From Opitutaceae bacterium (GTDB lineage: Bacteria; Verrucomicrobiota; Verrucomicrobiia; Opitutales; Opitutaceae): DNA of 64,000 nt. The translations under genes were made by a program, and so were the position numbers. The notes under the pieces were generated by a model. It was not told where the DNA came from. It saw only the letters and a list, made by a program, of their open reading frames with translations, and made no database searches. Where the stretch lies: positions 62,001 through 126,000 of the forward strand of contig JAHCAZ010000005.1 of assembly GCA_019634615.1 (NCBI GenBank), written 5' to 3'. Positions 54,065 through 63,001 of the stretch are shown here, piece after piece. Position 1 is the stretch's first letter. The number at the start of each line of letters is the position of its first letter.

Positions 54065-57000
54065 GCGCCCCGTCCGCCTTTCCCGACCCGGCGAAGTACG
54101 GCTTCGCCGGCCGCATGGCGTCGCTGTTCATCGACTCCAAGCTGACGCCCATCGCCGTCGCCGCCTCGCTGCTGCTCGGCCTGTTCTCGATCCTCATGCT
54201 CCCCCGCGAGGAGGAGCCGCAGATCAAGGTGCCCATGATCGACGTCATGGTCGCCATGCCCGGCGCCACCGCCGCCGAGGTCGAGAACCGCGCCATCCGC
54301 CCGATGGAGAAGCTGCTCTGGGAAATCTCCGATGTGGAGTACATCTACTCCACCGTCAGCCCGGGCGGCAGCCTGACGATCGTGCGCTTCAAGGTTGGCA
54401 CCGACCTCGAGGCCGCCCTCATCCGCCTGAACCAGAAACTGCAGGCCAACTTTGACCGCATCCCGATCGGGGTCAGTCCGCCGCTCGTGAAGCCGCGCAC
54501 GATCGACGATGTGCCGATCCTCGCCCTCACGTTCCACAGCGCGCGGTACGATCACGCCACGCTCCGCCGCATCGCCGCCCAGGTGGACGACGCGGTCAAG
54601 GTGCTGCCGGCGATCGCCGAGACCACGCTCATCGGCGGCCAGCGGCGCCAGGTGCGCGTACAGCTCGATCCCGCCCGCCTCGCCTCGCGCAACCTGAGCG
54701 CGGGATACCTCGTGCCCATGCTCCAGCAGGCCAACGCCCAGGCGCACACGGGCAGCCAGGCCTCGGCCAACCAGGAAACCCTGCTGCAGACCGGCACGTT
54801 CTTCCGGCACGCCGATGACGTCGGCGCCGTCGTGGTCGGCGTCTTCGACGGCCGGCCCGTTTACCTGCGCGACGTCGCCACGATCACCGACGGACCCGCC
54901 GAACCCGCCGATTACGTGCTCTTTGGCCAGGGCGGCACCGGCGCGGTCGAGGAGGAGGCCGCCGTCACCCTGAGCCTCGCCAAGCGCCCCGGCGCCAACG
55001 CCGTGGATGTGGTCTCCGCCGTCCTCGCCAAGGTCGAGGGCCTCAAGGGCACGCTCATCCCCACCGACATCTCCGTCTCGGTCACCCGCGACTACGGCGC
55101 CACCGCCTCCGAGAAATCCAACGAGCTCCTCCTCCACATGGGCCTCGCGGTCTTCGGCGTCGCGATCCTGATCCTCATGTTCCTCGGCTGGCGGGAGTCG
55201 GTCGTCGTCCTCCTGGCCATCCCCGTCACGCTCGGCCTGACCCTGCTGGTGTTCTATCTCTACGGGTACACGCTCAACCGCATCACGCTCTTCGCGCTGA
55301 TCTTCTCGATCGGCATCCTCGTCGACGACGCGATCGTGGTGGTGGAGAACATCGTCCGCCACATGGCCCTGCCGAGCTGCCGCCGCAAGCGCCTGCTCCA
55401 GATCGCCGTCGAGGCGGTCGACGAGGTCGGCAACCCGACGATCCTCGCCACCTGGGCCGTCATCGCCGCGGTGCTGCCCATGGCCTTCGTCAGCGGCCTG
55501 ATGGGCCCGTACATGCGCCCGATCCCGATCGGCTCGAGCGCGGCCATGATCTTCTCCCTCCTCGTCGCCTTTGCGGTCACGCCGTGGGCCGCCCTCAAGA
55601 TCCTGCGCGGGCACCACAAGCCGACGCCGGACGCCGCGGCATTCGTAGACGCCCCGCCCACCGACGAGACCGAGGCGGCCGACGAGGCCATCCCCGAGAA
55701 CACGTTCACCCGCCTTTACCAGCGGTTCATGAACCCGCTGCTCGAGCACCGCAGCTGGCGCTGGGCCTTCCTCGCGATCGTGGCAGCCGCAACGGTCGGA
55801 TCGATGGCCCTCGTCGGCATCGGCGCCGTGAAGGTCAAGATGCTGCCCTTCGACAACAAGTCGGAGTTCCAGGTCATCATCAACCTCCCCGAGGGCAGCA
55901 CCCTCGAGCAGTCCGCCCGCGTCGCCCGCGAGATGGCCGCCGCCATCCGCGTCGAGCCCGAGGTGCGCGATTACCAGGTGTACGCCGGCACCGCCTCGCC
56001 CTTCAACTTCAACGGCCTCGTGCGCCACTATTTCATGCGCCGCGGCAGCAATGTCGCCGACCTGCAGGTCAACCTCCTGCCCAAGCACGAGCGCAGCGCC
56101 CAGAGCCACGACATCGCCAAGCGCGTGCGTCCGCGGCTGACCGCCATCGCCGAGAAATACGGCGCGGTCGTCGCCGTCGCCGAGGTCCCGCCCGGCCCGC
56201 CGGTCCTGCAGACGCTCGTCGCCGAAATCTACGGTCCCACCGAGGAGGCGCGGCTCAAGCTCGCGGAGAAGGTGCGCGAGATCTACCGCGCCACCCCGGG
56301 CGTCGTGGACATCGACTGGTACGTCGAGGAGCAGCAGCCCAAGACCGTCTTCCGCGTCGACAAGGCCAAGGCCGCGCTCCACGGCATCACCGAGGCCGCC
56401 ATCGCCCGCACCGTGCAGCTGGCCGTGCAGGGTTACCCGGTGACCCTGCTGCACTCACCGGCCGACCGCGAGGACGTGAACGTCGTCATCGAGCTGCCGC
56501 GCGCCCTGCGCACCCGGCCCGACGACATCCTCGCCCTCTCCGTCCGCTCCGAGCAGAACCCCGCCGCGCCCCTCGTGCCGCTGCGCGAGCTCGTCACCGT
56601 CGAGCAGACACGCGGCGAACGAAACATCTACCGCAAGAACCTGCAGAACGTCACCTACGTCACGGCCGACGTCGCCGGCGTGGTCGAGAGTCCGGTCTAC
56701 GCGATCCTCGCGATGAACAAGGAGCTGGCGAAGCTCGACGGCCGCGACTTCGGTGGCACGCAGCCCAACGTGAAGCTCTACAACGCCAGCATGCCGACCG
56801 ATGACCGCGAGCCCGCGATGAAGTGGGACGGCGAGTGGCAGGTCACCCTCGAGGTCTTCCGCGACCTGGGCCTGGCCTTTGGCGCGGTGTGCATTTTGAT
56901 CTACATGCTGATGGTCGGCTGGTTCAAAAACTACTCCACGCCGCTCATCGTCATGACCGTCATCCCGTTCTCGCTCGTCGGCATCATGCCGGCGCATGCG

Positions 57001-57381
57001 GCGATGGGCGCTTTCTTCACCGCCACGTCGATGATCGGCTTCATGGCCGGCGCCGGCATCGTGGTGCGCAACTCGATCATCCTCGTGGATTTCATCGAGC
57101 TGCGCCTGAGCCACGGCCGCACGCTGCGTGAGGCCTGCCTCGAGTCGGGCGCCGTCCGCTTCCGCCCGATGATGCTCACCGCGCTCGCGGTGGTCGTGGG
57201 CGGCCTCGTGATCCTGGCCGACCCGATCTTCCAGGGCCTGGCGATCTCGTTGCTCTTCGGTGCCATCGCCTCCCTCATCATCAGCCCGCTGGCCGTGCCG
57301 CTCATCTATTACATGACCCACGCCGACCGCCCGGCCCATCCCGCCGCGGTCGCCGCCGAAACGCGCAATCTCAACGCATGA
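54061..57381 (+). CDS. RND-family efflux pump (AcrB/HAE1-like)
   Basis: This 1106-residue inner-membrane pump has the RND plan: a first helix near 30-50, a large periplasmic domain with the PN1/PN2 porter fold, a helix bundle with the proton-relay segment [17 protein letters not shown], then the second periplasmic and membrane halves with [22 protein letters not shown]. An extended loop follows ILRGHHKP (about 520-560), longer than in AcrB. The start is GTG 54061 overlapping the adaptor stop. Substrates cannot be read from sequence; the neighbours suggest a reactive-sulfur or thiol product. Confidence 0.93.
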   Translation: MSAPSAFPDPAKYGFAGRMASLFIDSKLTPIAVAASLLLGLFSILMLPREEEPQIKVPMIDVMVAMPGATAAEVENRAIRPMEKLLWEISDVEYIYSTVSPGGSLTIVRFKVGTDLEAALIRLNQKLQANFDRIPIGVSPPLVKPRTIDDVPILALTFHSARYDHATLRRIAAQVDDAVKVLPAIAETTLIGGQRRQVRVQLDPARLASRNLSAGYLVPMLQQANAQAHTGSQASANQETLLQTGTFFRHADDVGAVVVGVFDGRPVYLRDVATITDGPAEPADYVLFGQGGTGAVEEEAAVTLSLAKRPGANAVDVVSAVLAKVEGLKGTLIPTDISVSVTRDYGATASEKSNELLLHMGLAVFGVAILILMFLGWRESVVVLLAIPVTLGLTLLVFYLYGYTLNRITLFALIFSIGILVDDAIVVVENIVRHMALPSCRRKRLLQIAVEAVDEVGNPTILATWAVIAAVLPMAFVSGLMGPYMRPIPIGSSAAMIFSLLVAFAVTPWAALKILRGHHKPTPDAAAFVDAPPTDETEAADEAIPENTFTRLYQRFMNPLLEHRSWRWAFLAIVAAATVGSMALVGIGAVKVKMLPFDNKSEFQVIINLPEGSTLEQSARVAREMAAAIRVEPEVRDYQVYAGTASPFNFNGLVRHYFMRRGSNVADLQVNLLPKHERSAQSHDIAKRVRPRLTAIAEKYGAVVAVAEVPPGPPVLQTLVAEIYGPTEEARLKLAEKVREIYRATPGVVDIDWYVEEQQPKTVFRVDKAKAALHGITEAAIARTVQLAVQGYPVTLLHSPADREDVNVVIELPRALRTRPDDILALSVRSEQNPAAPLVPLRELVTVEQTRGERNIYRKNLQNVTYVTADVAGVVESPVYAILAMNKELAKLDGRDFGGTQPNVKLYNASMPTDDREPAMKWDGEWQVTLEVFRDLGLAFGAVCILIYMLMVGWFKNYSTPLIVMTVIPFSLVGIMPAHAAMGAFFTATSMIGFMAGAGIVVRNSIILVDFIELRLSHGRTLREACLESGAVRFRPMMLTALAVVVGGLVILADPIFQGLAISLLFGAIASLIISPLAVPLIYYMTHADRPAHPAAVAAETRNLNA

Positions 57382-57746
57382 GCCTGTTCCGCATGTTCAA
57401 AACCCTGTTCCAATCCGCGCCCCGCGCCACGCCCCTCGAGTGCGCCCACCGGGTTCGCGCCGGCGAGGCGTACCTCGTCGACGTGCGCGAGCCCGGCGAG
57501 TGGGCCGACGGAGTCGCCCGCTCCGCGCGGCTGCTGTCGCTCAGCGACCTGACGAACGGCCGCGCCCAGTGGCAGCCCTTCCTACAGGAGGTCGGCAGCC
57601 GCGAGATCCTGCTCTATTGCGCCTCCGGCGCCCGCTCCGGCATGGCGGCCAAGATTTTGGTCGGCGAGGGCTTCCGGGCCACCAATACCGGCGGCCTCGG
57701 CGACTGGGCCGCCGCCGGTTGGCCGATCGTGAAGCCCAAGAAATGA
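57378..57746 (+). CDS. Rhodanese-like sulfurtransferase
   Basis: This 122-residue single-domain rhodanese has [14 protein letters not shown] (Cdc25-like strand) and the active-site loop [15 protein letters not shown] with C81. Rhodaneses move sulfane sulfur between thiols. It overlaps the pump stop as ATGA. In E. coli YgaP the rhodanese is fused to the DUF2892 segment encoded at 51262, so the two gene products probably work together at the membrane. Confidence 0.92.
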   Translation: MSLFRMFKTLFQSAPRATPLECAHRVRAGEAYLVDVREPGEWADGVARSARLLSLSDLTNGRAQWQPFLQEVGSREILLYCASGARSGMAAKILVGEGFRATNTGGLGDWAAAGWPIVKPKK

Positions 57747-57750
57747 AGCG

Positions 57751-58743
57751 ATGAGCGCGGCCGCGTCCACGCTCTGCGGCACGCCCGCCACGCCGCCGGC
57801 ATCGCCGATGGGACGCTGGCTGCTGCCCGCGGGGGCGCTCGCCGCGCTGCTGCCGGGCACGCCGCCGTGGGCCGCGCTGCTGGCCGGCACCGTGCTGGCC
57901 TTCGCCTTGGGCAATCCCTGGGCGGGCGCGACGGCGCGCCTCTCGCGCCTCACCCTGCCGTTGGCCGTCACCAGTCTCGGCGCCGGGGTCAACCTGGCGG
58001 TCGTGACCCGGGTCGGCCTGCAGGGTCTCGGCTACACGCTGATCGGGCTCCTCGCCACCTTTGCGATCGGCGCGTGGCTGGCGCGACGATTCGGCACCAG
58101 CGCCCGCCTCGGGGCCCTGATCTGCGCCGGCACCGGGATCTGCGGTGGCAGCGCGATCGCCGCCGCGGCCCCGGCCGTCGGGGCCCGCGACGAGGAGACC
58201 TCGGCCGCGCTGGCTACCGTCTTCGCCCTCAACGCGGTCGCCCTGCTGGTCTTTCCCCCGCTTGGGGCCTGGCTGCACCTCGACGCCCACGCCTTTGGCC
58301 TGTGGTGCGCCCTGGCGATCCACGACACCAGCTCGGTCACGGGCGCCGCCCTGGCCCACAGTGCCGACGCGCTCGCCATCGCGACCACGGTCAAGCTGGC
58401 CCGCGCCCTCTGGATCGTACCCGTGGCCCTGGCCCTTGGCGCCTGGTTCGCCCGGCGCGACCACACAACGCACCGCGCCGGGGTGCAGCTGCCTTGGTTC
58501 ATCGCCGGCTTTCTCGCGCTTTCCGCGCTATTCAGCTTCGCCCCGGGACTGGCCGGCGTCGCCCCGGTCGTGACCGGGAGCGCGCGAGCGCTGCTCACGC
58601 TGACGCTCTTCCTCATCGGCGCCGGGCTCGACCGTGCCGCCCTGGCCGCCATCGGCCTGCGTCCATTGCTGCTCGGCGTGGTCCTCTGGCTCGTGGTGAT
58701 GGCCGGCAGCCTCGCTGGCATCCGTCTCGGCTGGATCGATTGA
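57751..58743 (+). CDS. YeiH/UPF0324-family putative sulfate exporter
   Basis: This 330-residue membrane protein has ten or eleven helices and the UPF0324 signatures ICAGTGICGGSAIAAAAPAV and FALNAVALLVFPPLG, with IHDTSSVTGAA after. YeiH-family proteins are annotated as putative sulfate exporters; direct evidence is limited. It ends the ArsR-controlled operon four bases after the rhodanese, supporting a sulfur-compound export role for the module. Confidence 0.9.
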   Translation: MSAAASTLCGTPATPPASPMGRWLLPAGALAALLPGTPPWAALLAGTVLAFALGNPWAGATARLSRLTLPLAVTSLGAGVNLAVVTRVGLQGLGYTLIGLLATFAIGAWLARRFGTSARLGALICAGTGICGGSAIAAAAPAVGARDEETSAALATVFALNAVALLVFPPLGAWLHLDAHAFGLWCALAIHDTSSVTGAALAHSADALAIATTVKLARALWIVPVALALGAWFARRDHTTHRAGVQLPWFIAGFLALSALFSFAPGLAGVAPVVTGSARALLTLTLFLIGAGLDRAALAAIGLRPLLLGVVLWLVVMAGSLAGIRLGWID

Positions 58744-58745
58744 GG

Positions 58746-58764
58746 GCCGGCCGGCTTGGCCGGC
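58746..58764. terminator. Hairpin between convergent YeiH and histidine kinase genes
   Basis: GCCGGCC, loop GGCTT, GGCCGGC forms a 7-bp GC stem in the 29-bp gap between two convergent genes. It is symmetric and could end both transcripts, but has no T-run. Confidence 0.4.
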
Positions 58765-58772
58765 TCCCGGCA

Positions 58773-60140
58773 TCAGGTCTTCATCGCGGCCAGCGGCAGA
58801 TCCACCGTCACGCCCAGGCCGGACCGGTCCGGGCGATTCTCCGCCCGGATTGTGCCGCCGTGCAATTCGACGATGCTGCGGCAAATGGCGAGGCCCAGGC
58901 CATGACCGCCGCCCGCGGTGGGCTCGTGCCGCACGAAGCGCTCGAAGACGCGATCAAGCTGCTCGGGCGGCAGGCCGGGACCCTCGTCGGTCAGGCGCAG
59001 CCGCCAGCGGCCGTCGGCGCAGATCGACTCGAGGCGCACCGTGCCACCGGCGGGGGACACCTTGAGCGCATTGGTCAGGAGGTTCATGAGCAATTGGCGC
59101 AGCAGGGTCGGCTCGAACCGCGCGCACCCGGCGTCATTGCGGACCAGCGCAAAGCGCAGCCCGCGATCCTCGGCCAGCGCGGCGGCGTCTTCCGCCAGGC
59201 CGGCCAGCGCCGTCTGCGGGTTGCCCTCCTGCATGGCCGGGTTCAGCACGCCCGCGTCGGCCTTCGCGAGGAACAGCAGGGCCTCGATGATGCGGTGCAG
59301 GTGATCCGCCTGGGCCAGCAGCTCATCAGCCGCGGCGGCGGCCTCGGAATCGTCGGCCACGCGCGAGCGCAGCCGCTCGGCGTTGAGGCGCAGGAGCGCC
59401 AGCGGCGTCTTGAGCTCGTGCGAGGCGTCGGCCGTGAAGCGCCGGACCTGGTTGAACGACACTTCGAGGCGATCGAACATGCGGTTGAGCAGTTCCGCCA
59501 GCGCCGCGATCTCGTCGCGGGCGCGCGGCACCGGGATGCGCTCGCCGAGGTTGTCGGCGCGGATGCGGCTGGCCGTCTGCTCGATCGTGCGCACCGGGCT
59601 CAGGGCAAACCGGGTGAACGCGTAGCCCAAGCCGGCGCCGGCCACCAGGGCCAGCACCAGGAGAAGCAGGCCGATCTTGAGGAAGCTGGCGAGGAGCCGC
59701 TCGTTCATCGCCAGCGGGCTGGCAATCTGCACGCGCCAGGGGCCGGCCCGGAACTCGGACACCAGCAACCGCCCGTGCGGCGCAACGTTGACCACCCGGT
59801 GCGCGTCACCGTTGGCGCTGGCGGGCGGCAACAGGGTGTCGCCCAGGTTCAGCGACCGGAAGACGACCGTGCCGTCGGGCGTGCAGACCTGGAAAAAAAA
59901 CAGGGCCGCATCGATCTCGGTGTGCCGGCGCAGCCGCTCGCCCAGCTCCGCGGTGGTGAGCCGGCCCGGATCCGGCGCGAGCCGGCCCTCGACCTCCTCG
60001 AACTCCGCCTCGTGCAGGAGGCGGATGCCGTCGCCCAACTGGTGCACCAGCAGCCAGCCGCCCAGCGCCAGCAGCAGGGCCGTGGTCGCCGTGACGATCA
60101 CGGCAAAGGCCACGGTGAGGCGGGTCGTGATGGAGCTCAT
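58773..60140 (-). CDS. Membrane sensor histidine kinase (CusS/OmpR-partner type)
   Basis: This 455-residue kinase has a periplasmic sensor loop (about 35-165) between two helices, a HAMP domain (FALSPVRTIEQTASRIRADNLGERI), the H-box FTADASHELKTPLALL, and the ATPase boxes LLTNALKVSPAGG, DEGPGLPPEQLDRVFERF and HGLGLAICRSIVELHGG. It should phosphorylate the regulator encoded directly upstream, whose stop overlaps its start as ATGA. The ligand is unknown. Confidence 0.94.
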   Translation of the reverse strand: MSSITTRLTVAFAVIVTATTALLLALGGWLLVHQLGDGIRLLHEAEFEEVEGRLAPDPGRLTTAELGERLRRHTEIDAALFFFQVCTPDGTVVFRSLNLGDTLLPPASANGDAHRVVNVAPHGRLLVSEFRAGPWRVQIASPLAMNERLLASFLKIGLLLLVLALVAGAGLGYAFTRFALSPVRTIEQTASRIRADNLGERIPVPRARDEIAALAELLNRMFDRLEVSFNQVRRFTADASHELKTPLALLRLNAERLRSRVADDSEAAAAADELLAQADHLHRIIEALLFLAKADAGVLNPAMQEGNPQTALAGLAEDAAALAEDRGLRFALVRNDAGCARFEPTLLRQLLMNLLTNALKVSPAGGTVRLESICADGRWRLRLTDEGPGLPPEQLDRVFERFVRHEPTAGGGHGLGLAICRSIVELHGGTIRAENRPDRSGLGVTVDLPLAAMKT

Positions 60141-60802
60141 GCGAGCTGGTAGCCCGTGCCCCGCACCGTGCGGATCAGAGGCGGACCCCCGGGGCGCTCC
60201 AGCTTGCGTCGCAGCCGGCGCACGTAGACGTCGATCAGGTTGGTCTCCACGTCGTACGGCGACTCCCAGATCTTCTCCGCGATCATCGTGCGCGTGAGCA
60301 CGCGCCCGGCGTGCAGCAGGAAAAGCTCGAGCAGCGCGAACTCGCGGTTGGTCAGCTCCACGGCCGCGCCCTGCAGCGTCGCCTGGCGCGCCAGCAGGTC
60401 GAGGCGGATTCCGCCGTGCGTCAGCACGGTGACCTTGGCGCCGGCCTGGCGGCGGAGCAGCGACCGCACGCGGGCGACCACTTCGTCCACGCTGAAGGGC
60501 TTCGGCAGGTAGTCGTCGGCGCCGAGGTTCAACCCCCGGATGCGGTCCGCCACGGCGTCGCGCGCGCTGAGAATGAGCACCGGCTCGGTGTGCCCCGCCG
60601 ACCGCCAGGCCTTGAGCAAATCAAGCCCATCGCCATCCGGCAGGCCCAGGTCGAGGATGATCACATCGAAGGCCGACTCCGCGAGCGCGTCGTGCGCCTG
60701 CGCACAGGTCCGGGCCACGTGCACGGTGTAGCTTTGCTCGGCCATCGCCCTTTCCAGGAACTGGCCAACCTTGCGCTCGTCCTCGACGATCAGGATCTTC
60801 AT
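60137..60802 (-). CDS. OmpR/CusR-type response regulator
   Basis: This 221-residue regulator has a receiver domain with ILIVEDERKVGQ, the phosphoacceptor D51 in VIILDLGLPDGDG, the LILSAR switch and K-P in DDYLPKPF, and a C-terminal winged helix with LTNREFALLELFLLHAG and VDVYVRRLRRKLE-like recognition sequence. It pairs with the kinase downstream and overlaps the permease-cytochrome gene by four bases. This ties the two-component system to the respiratory-like genes upstream. Confidence 0.95.
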   Translation of the reverse strand: MKILIVEDERKVGQFLERAMAEQSYTVHVARTCAQAHDALAESAFDVIILDLGLPDGDGLDLLKAWRSAGHTEPVLILSARDAVADRIRGLNLGADDYLPKPFSVDEVVARVRSLLRRQAGAKVTVLTHGGIRLDLLARQATLQGAAVELTNREFALLELFLLHAGRVLTRTMIAEKIWESPYDVETNLIDVYVRRLRRKLERPGGPPLIRTVRGTGYQLA

Positions 60803-62613
60803 GGCACTGCCGACGCAGCATGCAGGCCCCGGACGTGGCGCGCGAGCGAAACCACGGCCTCGTCCCCGAGATATTCATGGCCGGCCATCGCGGTCCCGGG
60901 GACGCCGAACTTGATGAGCCGGGCGAGCGCCCGCTCCGGATCCGGTTCACCCGGCGGCAACCGCCGCCAAGCCGGTTGCCGGAAGTCCGGCGGCGGCCCG
61001 CTCAACCGCCCGGCCAAAGGTCCGTCTCCCCGCCCCTCGGGTCCGTGGCATCCGGCGCACAACCGGAGAAACAGTCGCGGACCCTCGGCAACCACCCCGC
61101 TCCCGGATTCCGGCCGCCAATCCGCCTGCGCCGCCCGCAGCTCCGCGGCTCGCTCGGCCCCGAGCGAACCCAGGTAGGCGACCAAGGCCTCGCCCGCGGC
61201 AGCGTCCCCGGCGAACAAGTGCGCGTAGGACGGCATGCGCGAACCTGGGTTGACCGCCTGCGGGTCCTGCAGATGCAGCCGGTTCCACTCCGCCGAGCGC
61301 CGCGCACCGACATTGGTCAGGTCAGGGCCTTGCCGACGGTTGCCCGGGAGCGGCGGCGATTCGCGGCGCAGTTCATCCATCGGCACGGCCGGCCCCCAGC
61401 GCACCCCATCGGTCGTGCCCGGGCGCACGTACTGGGAATGACAATGGATGCAGCCCTCGCTCACATAGACCTCCCGGCCGAGCGCCACCGGGTCGGATTG
61501 AGCCCGGGCCTCGTCCGCGAACAGCAACCCCATCAGCGCCAGCCCGGCCGCGGCCCCGGAGCCACGCGGACCGCGCCGGTACACCCAGGCCCCAAGGAAC
61601 ACCACGACGGCCACCGCGAGAAACCAGGACGGAATCCGCTGGAGGTCCTGGGCCATGCCGATGCCCAGCGCCGAGCCGCCCCAGCCGGCAATCGCGAACA
61701 CGCCCGCCGCCAGCCACGGTCGGGCACCATGGGCCGGATAGTGGACGAGCAGCGTGGAGTACAACGACACGGCGGCCGTGTATACGACGGCAACGCCCGT
61801 GGTTTCGCCGCCGACGAGCAGGCCACAGGCCGCCACGAGCAGGGCGAAGGCCGCGAGGGCCACGCTCGCCGCCCGGCCCCGGTCCGCCCACGCGCCGGCC
61901 GCGAGCGCGACGAAGAAATGTACGAGCGCGTTGCTCGCGAGCAGCCCGGGCCCGCCCCAGGTGCCACCGCGCAGGTCCGGCGTATGCTGGATGACGTAAA
62001 ACGCCGCGGAATCCAGCCACACCAGCGCCAACAGCCAGACGATCCATGTCGTCTTTCCCCGCCCCGCATAGTCAACCCCGGTTGCGGGCGCGACCGGCAA
62101 GATCCGCCAGCGCCAGGTCAGCACCGCGCCCAGCAGCGCGAGCGCGACCGCCACCAGCGTCTGCCGACGGGGAGACGCCGCAAACAGCCACGGCAGATTG
62201 CAAAACGCATACGCGGTGCCGGTGCCCGCCCCGATCCAAAAGCCCAGCCTCGCCGGTTCGAGCAGCCCGCGCAGGCTCGCGGCCAGCGTGACAGTGAGTC
62301 CGCCGAGGCCCAGCCCGGCCACCGCCGCCGCGCCGAACAATCCGGCCGGCGGCACGACCAAAGCCAATCCCGCGCCCGCAGCGCACAACCCGAAGGCTAC
62401 CGCCAGCGCCCGGCCCGCCTTGACCGCAGCGAAGCGCCAGGCCGCCACGAGACTGCCCGCCACGCCAGCCGCAGCCAGCGCGGCCATCACCGGGCGCACC
62501 GCACCAGCCGCTGTCTGCACGAGTTCGAGGAAGGCAAACTCCGCGAAGATCAGGAAGAAGGCATAGGTCGCGGCAATCACCGCGGCGACCAGCATGGGAT
62601 GCGGCCTAGGCAT
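60799..62613 (-). CDS. Twelve-helix permease fused to a CcoO-like dihaem cytochrome c
   Basis: This roughly 604-residue protein joins an N-terminal membrane domain of about twelve helices (1-355, MFS-like, with QHTPDLRGGTWGGPGLLAS) to a C-terminal dihaem region. The first haem site C388-IHC-H lies in VYVSEGCIHCHSQYVRPG, and downstream NPGSRMPSY resembles the CcoO/FixO subunit of cbb3 oxidases. The second site is C519-AGC-H in LCAGCHGPEGRGDG, a class I cytochrome c. The haem part should be periplasmic. ATG 62613 overlaps the upstream gene by eight bases. The electron acceptor and function are unknown. Confidence 0.8.
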   Translation of the reverse strand: MPRPHPMLVAAVIAATYAFFLIFAEFAFLELVQTAAGAVRPVMAALAAAGVAGSLVAAWRFAAVKAGRALAVAFGLCAAGAGLALVVPPAGLFGAAAVAGLGLGGLTVTLAASLRGLLEPARLGFWIGAGTGTAYAFCNLPWLFAASPRRQTLVAVALALLGAVLTWRWRILPVAPATGVDYAGRGKTTWIVWLLALVWLDSAAFYVIQHTPDLRGGTWGGPGLLASNALVHFFVALAAGAWADRGRAASVALAAFALLVAACGLLVGGETTGVAVVYTAAVSLYSTLLVHYPAHGARPWLAAGVFAIAGWGGSALGIGMAQDLQRIPSWFLAVAVVVFLGAWVYRRGPRGSGAAAGLALMGLLFADEARAQSDPVALGREVYVSEGCIHCHSQYVRPGTTDGVRWGPAVPMDELRRESPPLPGNRRQGPDLTNVGARRSAEWNRLHLQDPQAVNPGSRMPSYAHLFAGDAAAGEALVAYLGSLGAERAAELRAAQADWRPESGSGVVAEGPRLFLRLCAGCHGPEGRGDGPLAGRLSGPPPDFRQPAWRRLPPGEPDPERALARLIKFGVPGTAMAGHEYLGDEAVVSLARHVRGLHAASAVP

Positions 62614-63001
62614 GATCACCCGCTCCCTTGGCCAGCAGGAGAACCTGCACGCCCACGAGCGCCAGGTCGGTCACCGGCACGCTCAGCCACGCCGGCGTCA
62701 GCCAGCCGCGCGCGATCGCGACCGCGCTGAAGACACCCGCGGCCAGGCGAAAGATCACGGTCAGTTCCAGGACCGGACGCAGCAGGCGCCGCGCATGCAG
62801 CCAACCCCAAAGATAGGTCGCCCCGACCGCACCCACAAACGCTCCGACCCAGCGCAAAAACACCAAAGCCTCACCGCCCGGCGGCACCACGCCCATCAGC
62901 GCCAGCGTCGCCGCAGGGGCCAACGACAGGCCCAGGCCCGTCGCCGCATCCATCGTGCCGGCGCCCAGCAACAGCCACCGCGCGAGACGCGTCGGGGTCA
63001 T
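62606..63001 (-). CDS. Four-helix membrane protein of unknown function
   Basis: This 131-residue protein has four predicted helices, about 8-30, 44-62, 77-97 and 108-126, with basic loops. No family is recognised. It overlaps the upstream oxidase-like gene by four bases (ATGA) and the permease-cytochrome gene by eight, so it is a probable subunit or assembly partner of the same complex. Confidence 0.75.
   Translation of the reverse strand: MTPTRLARWLLLGAGTMDAATGLGLSLAPAATLALMGVVPPGGEALVFLRWVGAFVGAVGATYLWGWLHARRLLRPVLELTVIFRLAAGVFSAVAIARGWLTPAWLSVPVTDLALVGVQVLLLAKGAGDHA

Noticed and set aside
53584..56454. Leftward open frame of 956 codons opposite the RND genes
   Set aside because: His/Asp/Gly-rich shadow of a certain RND pump.
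60820..62730. Rightward open frame of 636 codons opposite the permease-cytochrome gene
   Set aside because: Arg/Pro/Gln-rich shadow; the leftward frame has haem motifs and overlaps its neighbours as ATGA.
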